The notes under the pieces were generated by a model. It was not told where the DNA came from and searched no databases. It saw only the letters and a program-made list of their open reading frames with translations. From Amaranthus tricolor (taxonomy: Eukaryota; Streptophyta; Magnoliopsida; Caryophyllales; Amaranthaceae): a stretch of 64,000 nucleotides of DNA. The position numbers and the translations under genes were made by a program. The stretch is taken from the NCBI RefSeq assembly GCF_026212465.1, contig NC_080058.1, positions 20,898,200 through 20,962,199 of the forward strand, in the 5' to 3' direction. Below are positions 39,842 to 55,116 of the stretch, in pieces. How positions within the stretch are numbered: the first letter of the stretch is position 1; each line of letters begins with the position of its first letter.

Positions 39842-41590
39842 CTTCATTGTTCATCGTTCATTTTTCATTCATCATTGATCCTTTATTCATTGTTTATCAT
39901 TCATTGTTTATCACTCATTATTCATTGATCAACTATCCTTAATTGTTCATCTTTCATTTTTCATTGGTCATTAATTCTTGTTCATTGTTCATCATTCATT
40001 GTTCATCGCTCATTATTCATTGATCAACTATCTTTGTTCATTGTCCATTGTTGATTGTTTATTGATCATTGATCCTTGGTCATTGTTCATCAATCATTAT
40101 TAATTGATCGATTATCCTTGTTCATTGTTCATCATTGAATTTTCATTGTTTATTCATCATTGATCCTTGTATATATTTCATCTTTCATTGTTAATTGATC
40201 ATTGATCCTTGTTCATTGTTCATCATTCATTGTTCTTGGTTCATCGCTTATTATTGTTCATTGATCATTGATCCTTGTTCATCGTTCATCGTTCATTGTT
40301 CAATGATTATTGATCCTTGTTCATCGTTTATCATTCATTATTCATTGTTCTTTACTCATTGTTTATTGTTCATAGTTCATTTCATTGTTTGTTATTCATA
40401 GTTCAGTGATCATTGATTATTGATCCTGTTTCATTGTTCATCATTCTTTGTTCATTGATTATTGATTCTTGTTCATAATTCATCGTTCATTGTTCATTGA
40501 TCAATGAGTTTTGATTAATTATTCATTGTTTAATGCAACATTGTTCGTCGATCAACTATCCTTCTTCATTGTTCATCGTTCATTTTTCATTCATCATTGA
40601 TCCTTTATTCATTGTTTATCATTCATTGTTTATCACTCATTATTCATTGATCAACTATCCTTAATTGTTCATCGTTCATTTTTCATTGGTCATTAATTCT
40701 TGTTCATTGTTCATCATTCATTGTTCATCGCTCATTATTCATTGATCAACTATCTTTGTTCATTGTCCATTGTTGATTGTTTATTGATCATTGATCCTTG
40801 GTCATTGTTCATCAATCATTATTAATTGATCGATTATCCTTGTTCATTGTTCATCATTGAATTTTCATTGTTTATTCATCATTGATCCTTGTATATATTT
40901 CATCTTTCATTGTTAATTGATCATTGATCCTTGTTCATTGTTCATCATTCATTGTTCTTGGTTCATCGCTTATTATTGTTCATTGATCATTGATCCTTGT
41001 TCATCGTTCATCGTTCATTGTTCAATGATTATTGATCCTTGTTCATCGTTCATCATTCATTATTCATTGTTCTTTACTCATTGTTTATTGTTCATAGTTC
41101 ATTTCATTGTTTGTTATTCATAGTTCAGTGATCATTGATTATTGATCCTTTTTCATTGTTCATAATTCATTGTTCATTGATTATTGATTCTCGTTCATAA
41201 TTCATCGTTCATTGTTCATTGATCAATGATCCTTGTTCATTATTCATTGTTTAATGCTCGATTGTTCATTGATAACCTATCCTTCTTCATTATTCATCGT
41301 TCATTTTTCATTCATCATTGATCCTTTATTCATTGTTTATCATTCATAGTTTATCACTCATTATTCATTGATCAACTATCCTTAATTGTTCATCGTTCAT
41401 TTTTCATTGGTCATTAATTCTTGTTCATTGTTCATCATTCATTGTTCGTCGCTCATTATTCATTGATCAACTATCTTTGTTCATTGTTCATTGTTGATGG
41501 TTTATTGATCATTGATCCTTGGTCATTGTTCATCAATCATTGTTAATTGATCGATTATCCTTGTTCATTGTTCATCATTCAATTTTCATT
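39842..41590 (+). repeat. Array B, 722-bp higher-order repeat, two full copies plus a partial third
   Basis: Sequence at 39842 recurs at 40564 (offset 722) and again at 41285 (offset 721). The third copy diverges at about 41575-41590. A run of over 200 bp from 40195 is almost unchanged at 40917. This is a recent local amplification. Confidence 0.85.
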
Positions 41591-44500
41591 GTTCATTGCT
41601 CATTGTTCATTATTCAATGTTGATTTTTCATCATTCATTGTTCATTGATCATTAATCCTTATTCATTGTTCATTTATATTTCGTTGAACATTGATCGTTT
41701 TTCATTTTTCATCATTCATCTTTCATTGTTTATTCATCATTAATCCTTTTTTATATTTCATCTTTCATTGTTAATTGATCATTGATCCTTGTTCATTGTC
41801 CATCATTCATTATTCATTGTTCATCGCTTATTGTTCGTTGATCATTGATCCTTGTTCATCGTACATCGTTCATTGTTCATAGATTATTGATCCTTGTTCA
41901 TCGTTCATCATTCATTTTTCATTGTTCATTATTCATTGTTTATTGTTCATAGATCATTGTTCATTGTTTGTTGTGCATAGTTCTTTGATCATTGATTATT
42001 TATCCTTTTTCATTGTTCAGCATTCATTGTTCATTGATTATTGATTCTTGTTCATAATTCATCGTTCATTGTTCATTGATCAATGATTCTTGTAAATTGT
42101 TCATTGTTTAATGCTGCATTGTTCGTCGATCAACTATCCTTCTTCATTGTTCATCGTTCATTTTTCATTCATCATCGATCCTTTATTCATTGTTCATCAT
42201 TCATAGTTCATCACTCATTATTCATTGATCAACTATCCTTCTTAATTGTTCATTGTTCATTTTTCATTGTTTATTAATTGTTGTTCATTGTTCACCATTC
42301 ATTTTTCATCTTTGATTACTCATTGATCAACTATCTGGGTTCATTGTTCATTGTTCATTGTTTATTAATCATTGATCCTTGGTCATTGTTCATCAATCAT
42401 TGTTAATTGATCAATGATCCTTGTTCATTGTTCATCATTCATTTTTCATTGTTCATTGCTCATTGTTCATTATTCAGCATTCATTGTTCATTGATCATTG
42501 ATCCTTATTCATTGTTCATTGATTGAACGTTGATTCTTTTTCACTTTTCAGCATTCATTTTTCAGTGATTATTCGTCATTGATCCTGGTTCATTTTTCAT
42601 TGTTCATTGTTAATTGATCATCGATTCATGTTCGTTGTTCATCCTTCATTGTTCTTTGTTCATCAATCATTGTTTATTTTTCAATGGTCCTTGTTTATAG
42701 TTCGTCAATCATTGTTCGTTAATCATTGATACTTATTCATTGTTCATTCATAATTCATTGAACATTTATCCTTTTTCATTTTTCATCATTCATCTTTCAT
42801 TGTTCATTGTTCATTGTTCAGCATTCATTGTTTATTGATCATTGATCCTTATTCATTGTTCATTTATATTTCATTGAACATTGATCCTTTTTCACTTTTC
42901 AGTATTCATCTTTCATTCATTATTCATCATTGATCATTGATCCTTGTTCATTATTCATCGTTTATTGTTAATTGAACATTGATTAATGTTTATTGTTAAT
43001 CATTTTTTGTTCATTGTTCATCAATCATTGTTTGTTTATCAATGGTCCTTGTTCATTGTTTATCACTCATTGTTCGTTGATCATTGATCCTTATTCATTG
43101 TTCATTGATATTGCATTGAACATTGATGCTTTCATTTTTCATCATTCATCTTTCATTGTTTATTCATCATTGGTCCTTGTTCATTATTCATCGTTCATTG
43201 TTAATTGATCATTGATCCTTGTTCATTGTTCATCATTCATTGTTCATTGTTCATCGCTTATTGTTCATTGATCATTCATCCCTGTTCATCGTTCATCGTT
43301 CATAGTTCATTGATTATTGATCCTTGTTCATCGTTCATCATTCATTTTTCATTGATCATTATTCATTATTTATTGTTCATAGTTCATTGTTCATTTTTTG
43401 TTATTCATAGTTCATTGATCATTGATTATTTATCCTTTTTCGTTGATCATAATTCATTGTTCATTGATTATTGATTCTTGTTCATAATTCATCGTTAATT
43501 TTTCATTCATCATTGATCCTTTATTTATTGTTCCTCATTCATAGTTTATCACTCATCATTCATTGATCAACTATCATTAATTGATCATCATTCATTTTTC
43601 ATTGGTCATTAATTCTTGTTCATTGTTCATCATTCATTGTAAATCGCTCATTATTCATTGATCAACTATCTTTGTTCATTGTTCATTGTTGATTGTTTAT
43701 TGATCATGGATCCTTGGTCATTGTTCATCAATCATTGTTAATTGATCGATTATCCTTGTTCATTGTTCATCATTCATTGTTCATTGTTCATTGCTCATTG
43801 TTTATTATTCAATGTTGATTGTTCATCATTCATTGTTCATTGATCATTGATTCTTATTCCTTGTTCATTTAAATGTCGTTGAACATTGATCCTTTTTCAT
43901 CTTTCATCATTCATCTTTCATTGTTTATTCATCATTGATCCTTGTATATATTTCATCTTTCATTGTTAATTGAGCATTGATCCTTGTTCATTGTTCATCA
44001 TTCATTGTTCATTGCTCATTGCTTATTGTTCATTGATCATTGATTCTTGTTCATCGTAAATCGTTCATTGTTCATAGATTATTGATCCTTGTTCATCGTT
44101 CATCATTCATTTTTCATTGTTCATTATTCATTGTTTATTGTTCATAGTTCATTGTTCATTGTTTGTTCTTCATAGTTCATTGATCATTGATTATTGATCC
44201 TTTTTCATTGTTCATCATTCATTGTTCATTGATTATTGATTCTTGTTCATAATTCATCGTTCATTGTTCATTGATCAATGATTCTTGTTCTTTATTCATT
44301 GTTTAATGCTCCATTATTCGTCGATCAACTATCCTTATTCATTGTTCATCGTTCATTTTTATTCATCATTGATCCTTTATTCATTGTTCATCATTCATAG
44401 TTCATCACTCATTATTCATTGATCAACTATCCTTCTTAATTTTTCATCGTTCATTTTTCATTGCTCATTAATTCTTGTTCAGTGTTCACCATTCATTGTT

Positions 44501-45700
44501 CATCGCTCATTACTCATTGATCAACTATCTGGGTTCATTGTTCATTGTTCATTGTTCATTGTTTATTGATCATTGAACCTTGGTCATTGTTCATCAATCA
44601 TTGTTAATAGATCGATGATTCTTGTTCATTGTTCATTATTCATTGTTCATTGTTCATTGTTCATTGTTCATTGTTCATTGTTCATTGTTCATTGTTCTTC
44701 ATGCATTGTTCATTGATCATTGATCCTTATTCATTGTTCATTTATATTTCATTGAACATTGATCCATTTTGACTTTTCAGTATTCATCTTTCATTGTTTC
44801 TTCATCATTGATCCTTGTTCATTTTTCATCATTCATTATTAATTGATCATTGATCATTGTTCATTGTTCATCATTCATTGTTCATTGTTAATCGCTTATT
44901 GTTCATTGATCATTGATCCTTGTTCCTTGTTCATCGTTCATCGTTCATTGATTATTGATCATTGTTCATCGTTCATCATTAATTTTCATTGTTCATTATT
45001 CATTGTTTATTGTTCATAGTTCATTTTTCATTGTTTGTTGTTCGTAGTTCTTTGATCATTGATTATTGATCCTTTTTCATTGTTCATCATTCATTGTTCA
45101 TTGATTCTTGATTCTTGTTCATAATTCATCGTTCATTGTTCATTGATCAATGATCCTTGTTCATTATTCATCGTTTAATGCTCCATTGTTGGTTCATCAA
45201 CTATCCTTCTTCGTTGTTCATCTTTCGTTTTTCATTCATCATTGATCTTTTATTCATTGTTCATCATTCATAGTTCATCGCTCATTATTCATTGATCAAC
45301 TATCCTTCTTAATTCATCGTTCATTTTTGATTGGTCATTAATTCTTGTTCATTGTTCATCATTCATTGTTCGTCGCTCATTATTCATTGATCAACTATCT
45401 TGGTTCATTGTTCATTGTTCATTGTTTATTGATCATTCATCCATGGTCATTTTTCATAATTCATTATTAATTGATCGAGGATCCTTGTTCTTTGTTCATC
45501 ATTCATTGTTCATTGTTCATTGTTCATTGTTCATTGTTCATTATTCATTGTTCATTGTTCATCATTCATTGTTCATTGATCATTGATCCTTATTCATTGT
45601 TCATTTATATTTCATTGAACATTGATCCTTTTTGACTTTTTAGTATTCATCTTTCATTGTTTCTTCATCGATCCTTGTTCATTTTTCATCGTTCATTATT
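41591..45700 (+). repeat. Array B, mixed higher-order part
   Basis: The same landmarks as the left part recur with spacing of about 0.85-1 kb (GATCAACTATC groups near 42130-42330, 43566-43661, 44329-44522 and 45185-45391). It includes the longest uninterrupted heptamer run, 44641-44697. Confidence 0.6.
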
Positions 45701-48700
45701 AAATGATCATTGATCCTTGTTCATTGTTCATCAGTCATTGTTCATTGTTCATCGCTTATTGTTCATTGATCATTGATCCTTATTCATCGTTCATCTTTTA
45801 TTGTTCATTGATTATTGATCCTTATTCATCGTTCATCATTCATTATTTATTGTTCATAGTTCATTGTTCATTGTTTGTTATTTATAGTTCTTTGATCATT
45901 GATTATTGATCCGTTTTCATTGTTCATAATTCATTGTTCATTAATTATTTATTCTTGTTTATAATTCATCGTTCATTGTTCATCTATCAATGATCCTTAT
46001 TCATTATTCATTTTTTAATACTCCATTGTTCGTTGATCAACTATCCTTCTTCATTGTTCATCGTTCATTTTTCATTCATCAGTGATCCTTTATTCATTGT
46101 TCATCATTCATAGTTTATCACTCTTTATTCATTGATCAACTATCCTTAATTGTTCATCGTTAATTTTTCATTGGTCATTAATTCTTTTTCATTGTTCATC
46201 ATTCATTGTTCATCGCTCATTATTAATTGATCAATTATCTTTGTTCATTGTTCATTGTTCATTTTTTATTGATCATTGATCTTTGGTCATTGTTCATCAA
46301 TCATTGCTAATTGATCGATTATCATTGGTCTTTGTTCATCAATCATTGCTAATTGATCGATTATCCATGTTCATTGTTCATCATTCATTGTTCATTGTTC
46401 ATTGTACATTATTCATTGTTCATTGTTCATCATTCATTGTTCATTCATCATTGATCCTTATTCATTGTTCAATTATATTTCATTGAACACTGATCCTTTT
46501 TCACTTTTCAGCATTCATGTTTCATTGATTATTCATCAATGATCCTTGTTCATTTTTCATCGTTTATTGTTAATTGATCAATGATTAATGTTCGTTGCTC
46601 ATCATTCATAGTTCTTTGTTCATCAATCATTGTTTGTTTATCAATGGTCCTTGTTCACTGTTCATCACTCATTGGTCGTTGTTCATTGATCCTTATTCAT
46701 TGTTCATTTATATTTCATTAAACATTGATCCTTTTTCATTTTTCATCATTTATCTTTCACTATTTATTCATCATTCATTCTTGTTCATATTTTATCTTTC
46801 ATTGTTAATTGATCATTGATCCTTGTTCATTGTTCATCATTCACTGTTCATTGTTCATTGGTTATTGTTTATTGATCATTGATCCTTGTTCATCGTTCAT
46901 CGTTCATTGATTATTGATCATTGTTCATCGTTCATCATTAATTTTCATTGTTCATTATTCATTGTTTATTGTTCATAGTTCATTTTTCATTGTTTGTTGT
47001 TCGTAGTTCTTTGATCATTGATTATCGATCCTTTTTCATTGTTCATCATTCATTGTTCATTGATTCTTGATTCTTGTTCATAATTCATCGTTCATTGTTC
47101 ATTGATCAATGATCCGTGTTCATTATTCATTATTTAATGCTCCATTGTTCGTTCATCAACTATCCTTCTTTGTTGTTCATCGTTCATTTTTCATTCATCA
47201 TTGATCCTTTATTCATTGTTCATCATTCATAGTTCATCGCTCATTAATCATTGATCAACTATCCTTCTTAATTGTTGATCATTCATTTTTTATTGGTCAT
47301 TAATTCTTGTTCATTGTTCATCATTCATTGTTCGTCGCTCATTATTCATTGATCATTCTTTATTGTTCATTGTTTATTGATCATTCATCCATGGTGATTT
47401 TTCATAATTCATTATTAATTGATCGAGGATCCTTGTTCTTTGTTCATCATTCATTGTTCATTGTTCATTGTTCATTGTTCATTATTCATCATTCATTGTT
47501 CATTGATCATTGCTCCTTATTCATTGTTCATTTATATTTCATTGAACATTGATCCTTTTTGACTTTTTAGTATTCATCTTTCATTGTTTCTTCATCGATC
47601 CTTGTTCATTTTTCATCGTTCATTATTAATTGATCAATTATCTTTGTTCATTGTTCATTGTTCATTTTTTATTGATCATTGATCTTTGGTCATTGTTCAT
47701 CAATCATTGCTAATTGATCGATTATCATTGGTCTTTGTTCATCAATCATTGCTAATTGATCGATTATCCTTGTTCATTGTTCATCATTCATTGTTCATTG
47801 TTCATTGTACATTATTCATTGTTCATTGTTCATCATTCATTGTTCATTCATCATTGATCCTTATTCATTGTTCAATTATATTTCATTGAACACTGATCCT
47901 TTTTCACTTTTCAGCATTCATGTTTCATTGATTATTCATCAATGATCCTTGTTCATTTTTCATCGTTTATTGTTAATTGATCAATGATTAATGTTCGTTG
48001 CTCATCATTCATAGTTCTTTGTTCATCAATCATTGTTTGTTTATCAATGGTCCTTGTTCACTGTTCATCACTCATTGGTCGTTGTTCATTGATCCTTATT
48101 CATTGTTCATTTATATTTCATTAAACATTGATCCTTTTTCATTTTTCATCATTCATTGTTCATCGCTCATTATTAATTGATCAACTATCTTTGTTCATTG
48201 TTCATTGTTCATTTTTTATTGATCATTGATCTTTGGTCATTGTTCATCAATCATTGCTAATTGATCGATTATCATTTGTCTTTGTTCATCAATCATTGCT
48301 AATTGATCGATTATCCTTGTTCATTGTTCATCATTCATTGTTTATTGTTCATTGGTTATTGTTTATTGATCATTGATCCTTGTTCATCGTTCATCGTTCA
48401 TTGATTATTGATCATTGTTCATCGTTCATCATTAATTTTCATTGTTCATTATTCATTGTTTATTGTTCATAGTTCAGTTTTAATTGTTTGTTGTTCGTAG
48501 TTCTTTGATCATTGATTATTGATCCTTTTTCATTGTTCATCATTCATTGTTCATTGATTCTTGATTCTTGTTCATAATTCATCGTTCATTGTTCATTGAT
48601 CAATGATCCTTGTTTATTATTCATCGTTTAATGCTCCATTGTTCGTTCATCAACTATCCTTCTTCGTTGTTCATCTTTCGTTTTTCATTCATCATTAATC

Positions 48701-51700
48701 CTTTATTCATTGTTCATCATTCATAGTTCATCGCTCATTATTCATTGATCAACTATCCTTCTTAATTCATCGTTCATTTTTGATTGGTCATTAATTCTTG
48801 TTCATTGTTCATCATTCATTGTTCGTCGCTCATTATTCATTGATCAACTATCTTGGTTTATTGTTCATTGTTCATTGTTTATTGATCATTCATCCATGGT
48901 CATTTTTCATAATTCATTATTAATTGATCGAGGATCCTTGTTCTTTTTTCATCATTCATTGTTCATTGTTCTTTGTTCATTGTTCATTGTTCATTGTTCA
49001 TTGTTCATCATTCATTGTTCATTGATAATTGATCCTTATTCATTGTTCATTTATATTTCATTGAACAGGTATCCTTTTTGACTTTTTAGTATTCATCTTT
49101 CATTGTTTCTTCATCAATCCTTGTTCATTTTTCATCGTTAATTATTAATTGATCATTGATCCTTGTTCATTGTTCATCATTCATTGTTCATTGTTCATCG
49201 CTTATTGTTCATTGATCATTGATCCTTGTTCATCGTTCATCGTTTATTGTTCATTGATTATTGATCCTTGTTCATCGTTCATCATTCGTTATTCATTGTT
49301 CATTATTCATTATTTATTGTTCATAGTTCATTGTTCATTGTTTGTTATTTATAGTTCTTTGACCATTGATTATTGATCCGTTTTCATTGTTCATAATTCA
49401 TTGTTCATTAATTATTTATTCTTGTTTATAATTCATCGTTCATTGTTCATCTATCAATGATCCTTATTCATTATTCATTTTTTAATACTCCATTGTTCGT
49501 TGATCAACTATCCTTCTTCATTGTTCATCGTACATTTTTCATTCATCAGTGATCCTTTATTCATTGTTCATCATTCATAGTTTATCACTCTTTATTCATT
49601 GATCAACTATCCTTAATTGTTCATCGTTCATTTTTCATTGGTCATTAATTCTTGTTCATTGTTCATCATTCATTGTTCATCGCTCATTATTAATTGATCA
49701 ATTATGTTTGTTCATTGTTCATTGTTCATTTTTTATTGATCATTGATTTTTGGTCATTGTTCATCAATCGTTGCTAATTGATCGATTATCATTGGTCTTT
49801 GTTCATCAATCATTGCTAATTGATCGATTATCCTTGTTCATTGTTCATCATTCATTGTTCGTTGTTCATTGTACATTATTCATTGTTCATTGTTCATTTT
49901 TCATTGTTCATTCATCATTGATCCTTATTCATTGTTCAATTATATTTCATTGAACACTGATCCTTTTTCACTTTTCAGCATTCATGTTTCATTGATTATT
50001 CATCATTGATCCTTGTTCATTTTTCATCGTTTATTGTTAATTGATCATTGATTAATGTTCGTTGCTCATCATTCATAGTTCTTTGTTCATCAATCATTGT
50101 TTGTTTATCAATGGTCCTTGTTCACTGTTCATCACTCATTGGTCGTTGTTCATTGATCATTATTCATTGTTCATTTATATTTCATTAAACATTAATCCTT
50201 TTTCATTTTTCATCATTTATCTTTCATTATTTATTCATCATTGATTCTTGTTCATATTTTATCTTTCATTGTTAATTGATCATTGATCCTTGTTCATTGT
50301 TCATCATTCATTGTTCATTGTTCATTGGTTATTGTTTATTGATCATTGATCCTTGTTCATCGTTCATCGTTCATTGATTATTGATCATTGTTCATCGTTC
50401 ATCATTAATTTTCATTGTTCATTATTCATTGTTTATTGTTCATAGTTCATTTTTCATTGTTTGTTGTTCGTAGTTCTTTGATCATTGATTATTGATCCTT
50501 TTTTATTGTTCATCATTCATTGTTCATTGATTCTTGATTCTTGTTCATAATTCATCGTTCATTGTTCATTGATCAATGATCCTTGTTCATTATTCATTGT
50601 TTAATGCTCCATTGTTCGTTCATCAACTATCCTTCTTCGTTGTTCATCGTTCATTTTTCATTCATCATTGATCCTTTATTCATTGTTCATCATTCATAGT
50701 TCATCGCTCATTATTCATTGATCAACTATCCTTCTTAATTGTTGATCATTCATTTTTTATTGGTCATTAATTCTGGTTCATTGTTCATCATTCATTGTTC
50801 CTCGCTCATTATTCATTGATCATTCTTTATTGTTCATTGTTTATTGATCATTCATCCATGGTGATTTTTCATAATTCATTATTAATTGTTCGAGGATCCT
50901 TGTTCTTTGTTCATCATTCATTGTTCATTGTTCATTGTTCATTGTTCATTGTTCATCATTCATGGTTCATTGATCATTGATCCTTATTCATTGTTCATTT
51001 ATATTTCATTGAACATTGATCCTTTTTGACTATTTAGTATTCATCTTTCATTGTTTCTTCATCGATCCTTGTTCATTTTTCATCGTTCATTATTAATTGA
51101 TCATTGATCCTTGTTCATTGTTCATCATTCATTGTTCACTGTTCATCGCTTATTGTTCATTGATCATTGATCCTTGTTCATCGTTCATCGTTTATTGTTC
51201 ATTGATTATTGATCCTTGTTCATCGTTCATCATTCATTATTCATTGTTCATTATTCCTTGTTTATTGTTCATAGTTCATTGTTCATTGTTTGTTATTTAT
51301 AGTTCTTTTATCATTCATTATTGATCCGTTTTCATTGTTCATAATTCATTGTTCATTAATTATTTATTCTTGTTTATAATTCATCGTTCATTGTTCATAT
51401 ATCAATGATCCTTATTCATTATTCATTGTTTAATACTCCATTGTTCGTTTATCAACTATCCTTCTTCATTGTTCATCGTTCATTTTTCATTCATCAGTGA
51501 TCCTTTATTCATTGTTCATCATTCATAGTTTATCACTCATTATTCATTGATCAACTATCCTTAATTGTTCATCGTTCATTTTTCATTGGTCATTAATTCT
51601 TGTTCATTGTTCATCATTCATTGTTCATCGCTCATTATTAATTGATCAATTATGTTTGTTCATTGTTCATTGTTCATTTTTTATTGATCATTGATCTTTG

Positions 51701-54700
51701 GTCATTGTTCATCAATCGTTGCTAATTGATCGATTATCATTGCTCTTTGTTCATCAATCATTGCTAATTGATCGATTATCCTTGTTCATTGTTCATCATT
51801 CATTGTTCATTGTTCATTGTACATTATTCATTGTTCATTGTTCATCATTCATTGTTCATTCATCATTGATCCTTATTCATTGTTCAATTATATTTCATTG
51901 AACACTGATCCTTTTTCACTTTACAGCATTCATGTTTCATTGATTATTCATCATTGATCCTTGTTCATTTTTCATCGTTTATTGTTAATTGATCATTGAT
52001 TAATGTTCGTTGCTCATCATTCATAGTTCTTTGTTCATCAATCATTGTTTGTTTATCAATGGTCCTTGTTCACTGTTCATCACTCATTGGTCGTTGTTCA
52101 TTGATCCTTATTCATTGTTCATTTATATTTCATTAAACATTGATCCTTTTTCATTTTTCATCATTTATCTTTCATTATTTATTCATCATTGATTCTTGTT
52201 CATATTTTATCTTTCATTGTTAATTGATCATTGATCCTTGTTCATTGTTCATCATTCATTGTTCATTGTTCATTGGTTATTGTTTATTGATCATTGATCC
52301 TTGTTCATCGTTCATCGTTCATTGATTATTGATCATTGTTCATCGTTCATCATTAATTTTCATTGTTCATTATTCATTGTTTATTGTTCATAGTTCATTT
52401 TTCATTGTTTGTAGTTCGTAGTTCTTTGATCATTGATTATTGATCCTTTTTCATTGTTCATCATTCATTGTTCATTGATTCTTGATTCTTGTTCATAATT
52501 CATCGTTTATTGTTCATTGATCAATGATCCTTGTTCATTATTCATTGTTTAATGCTCCATTGTTCGTTCATCAACTATCCTTCTTCGTTGTTCATCGTTC
52601 ATTTTTCATTCATCATTGATCCTTTATTCATTGTTCATCATTCATAGTTCATCGCTCATTATTCATTGATCAACTATCCTTCTTAATTGTTGATCATTCA
52701 TTTTTTATTGGTCATTAATTCTTGTTCATTGTTCATCATTCATTGTTCGTCGCTCATTATTCATTGATCATTCTTTATTGTTCATTGTTTATTGATCATT
52801 CATCCATGGTGATTTTTCATAATTCATTATTAATTGATCGAGGATCCTTGTTCTTTGTTCATCATTCATTGTTCATTGTTCATTGTTCATTGTTCATTGT
52901 TCATTGTTCATCATTCATGGTTCATTGATCATTGATCCTTATTCATTGTTCATTTATATTTCATTGAACATTGATCCTTTTTGACTTTTTAGTATTCATC
53001 TTTCATTGTTTCTTCATCGATCCTTGTTCATTTTTCATCGTTCATTATTAATTGATCATTAATCCTTGTTCATTGTTTATCATTCATTGTTCATTGTTCA
53101 TCGCTTATTGTTCATTGATCAACTATTCTTAATTCATCGTTCATTTTGATTGGTCATTAAATCTTGTTCATTGTTCATCATTCATTGTTCGTCGCTCATT
53201 ATTCATTGATCAACTATCCTGGTTCATTGTTCATTGTTTATTGTTTATTGATCATTCATCCATGGTCATTTTTCATAATTCATTATTAATTGATCGAGAA
53301 TCCTTGTTCTTTGTTCATCATTCATTGTTCATTGTTTATTGTTCATTGTTCATTGTTCATTGTTCATCATTCATTGTTCATTGATCATTGATCCTTATTC
53401 ATTGTTCATTTATATTTCATTGAACATTGATCCTTTTTGACTTTTTAGTATTCATCTTTCATTGTTTCTTCATCGATCGTTGTTCATTTTTCATCGTTCA
53501 TTATTAATTGATCATTGATCCTTATTCATTGTTCATCATTCATTGTTCATTGTTCATCGCTTATTGTTCATTGATCATTGATCCTTGTTCATCGTTCATC
53601 GTTTATTGTTCATTGATTATTGATCCTTGTTCATCGTTCATCATTCATTATTCATTGTTCATTATTCATTGTTTATTGTTCATAGTTCATTGTTCATTGT
53701 TTGTTATTTATAGTTCTTTGATCATTGATTATTGATCCGTTTACATTGTTCATAATTCATTGTTCATTAATTATTTATTCTTGTTTATAATTCATCGTTC
53801 ATTGTTCATCTATCAATGATCCTTATTCATTATTCATTGTTTAATACTCCATTGTTCGTTGATCAACTATCCTTCTTCATTGTTCATCGTTCATTTCTCA
53901 TTCATCAGTGATCCTTTATTCATTGTTCATCATTCATAGTTTATCACTCATTATTCATTGATCAACTATCGTTAATTGTTTATCGTTCATTTTTCATTGG
54001 TCATTAATTCTTGTTAATTGTTCATCATTCATTGTTCATCGCTCATTATTAATTGATCAATTATCTTTGTTCATTGTTCATTGTTCATTTTTTATTGATC
54101 ATTGATCTTTGCTCATTGTTCATCAATCATTGCTAATTGATCGATTGTCATTTGTCTTTGTTCATCAATCATTGCTAATTGATCGATTATCCTTGTTCAT
54201 TGTTCATCATTCATTGTTCATTGTTCATCGCTTATTGTTCATTGATCATTGATCCTTATTCATCGTTCATCTTTTATTGTTCATTGATTATTGATCCTTG
54301 TTCATCGTTCATCATTCATTATTCATTGTTCATTATTCATTATTTATTGTTCATAGTTCATTGTTCATTGTTTGTTATTTATAGTTCTTTGATCATTGAT
54401 TATTGATCCGTTTTCATTGTTCATAATTCATTGTTCATTAATTATTTATTCTTGTTTATAATTCATCGTTCATTGTTCATATATCAATGATCCTTATTCA
54501 TTATTCATTGTTTAATACTCCATTGTTCGTTGATCAACTATCCTTCTTCATTGTTCATCGTTCATTTTTCATTCATCAGTGATCCTTTATTCATTGTTCA
54601 TCATTCATAGTTTATCACTCTTTATTCATTGATCAACTATCCTTAATTGTTCATCGTTCATTTTTCATTGGTCATTAATTCTTGTTCATTGTTCATCATT

Positions 54701-55116
54701 GATTGTTCATCGCTCATTATTAATTGATCAATTATCTTTGTTCATTGTTCATTGTTCATTTTTTATTGATCATTGATCTTTGGTCATTGTTCATCAATCA
54801 TTGCTAATTGATCGATTATCATTGGTCTTTGTTCATCAATCATTGCTAATTGATCGATTATCCTTGTTCATTGTTCATCATTCATTGTTCATTGTTCATT
54901 GTACATTATTCATTGTTCATTGTTCATCATTCATTGTTCATTCATCATTGATCCTTATTCATTGTTCAATTATATTTCATTGAACACTGATCCTTTTTCA
55001 CTTTTCAGCATTCATGTTTCATTGATTATTCATCAATGATCCTTGTTCATTTTTCATCGTTTATTGTTAATTGATCATTGATTAATGTTCGTTGCTCATC
55101 ATTCATAGTTCTTTGT
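45701..55116 (+). repeat. Array B, long higher-order repeats (about 1.4-2.1 kb)
   Basis: The landmark block with two copies of GCTAATTGATCGATTATC recurs at about 46303, 47706, 49770, 51718 and 54800, with partial copies near 48255 and 54130. Offsets between 49149 and 51097, 49750 and 51698, and 50062 and 52010 are all 1,948 bp, so this is one unit length; the 1,403- and 2,064-bp offsets are deletion or duplication variants of it. The array is interrupted at 55116 by the LTR. Confidence 0.8.

Larger units (their letters stand above)
37000..55116 (+). repeat. Satellite array B (TTCATTG-derived, T-rich plus strand)
   Basis: Eighteen kilobases are built from variants of the heptamer TTCATTG and close words (TTCATCG, TTCATCATTCATTG, TTGATCATTGATCC). 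The plus strand is rich in T and poor in G, and TGATCA palindromes are frequent. Pure heptamer runs occur near 37010-37057 and 44641-44697. Recurrent landmarks are GATCAACTATCCTT, CATTTATATTTCATTGAAC and, from 46.2 kb, GCTAATTGATCGATTATC. Because 7 is not a multiple of 3, a pure heptamer run reads as the same heptapeptide pattern in all plus frames, which explains the many open frames with SLFIVHC words; these are not genes. Confidence 0.93.

Noticed and set aside
37000..54983. Hydrophobic ORFs rich in SLFIVHCSL in array B
   Set aside because: A 7-bp repeat read in triplets gives one heptapeptide in all three plus frames without stops, so these are by-products of the satellite.
37000..55116. 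CRISPR array or telomeric repeat in array B
   Set aside because: There are no regular unique spacers, and the heptamer TTCATTG is not the plant telomere TTTAGGG. Context is plant nuclear DNA.
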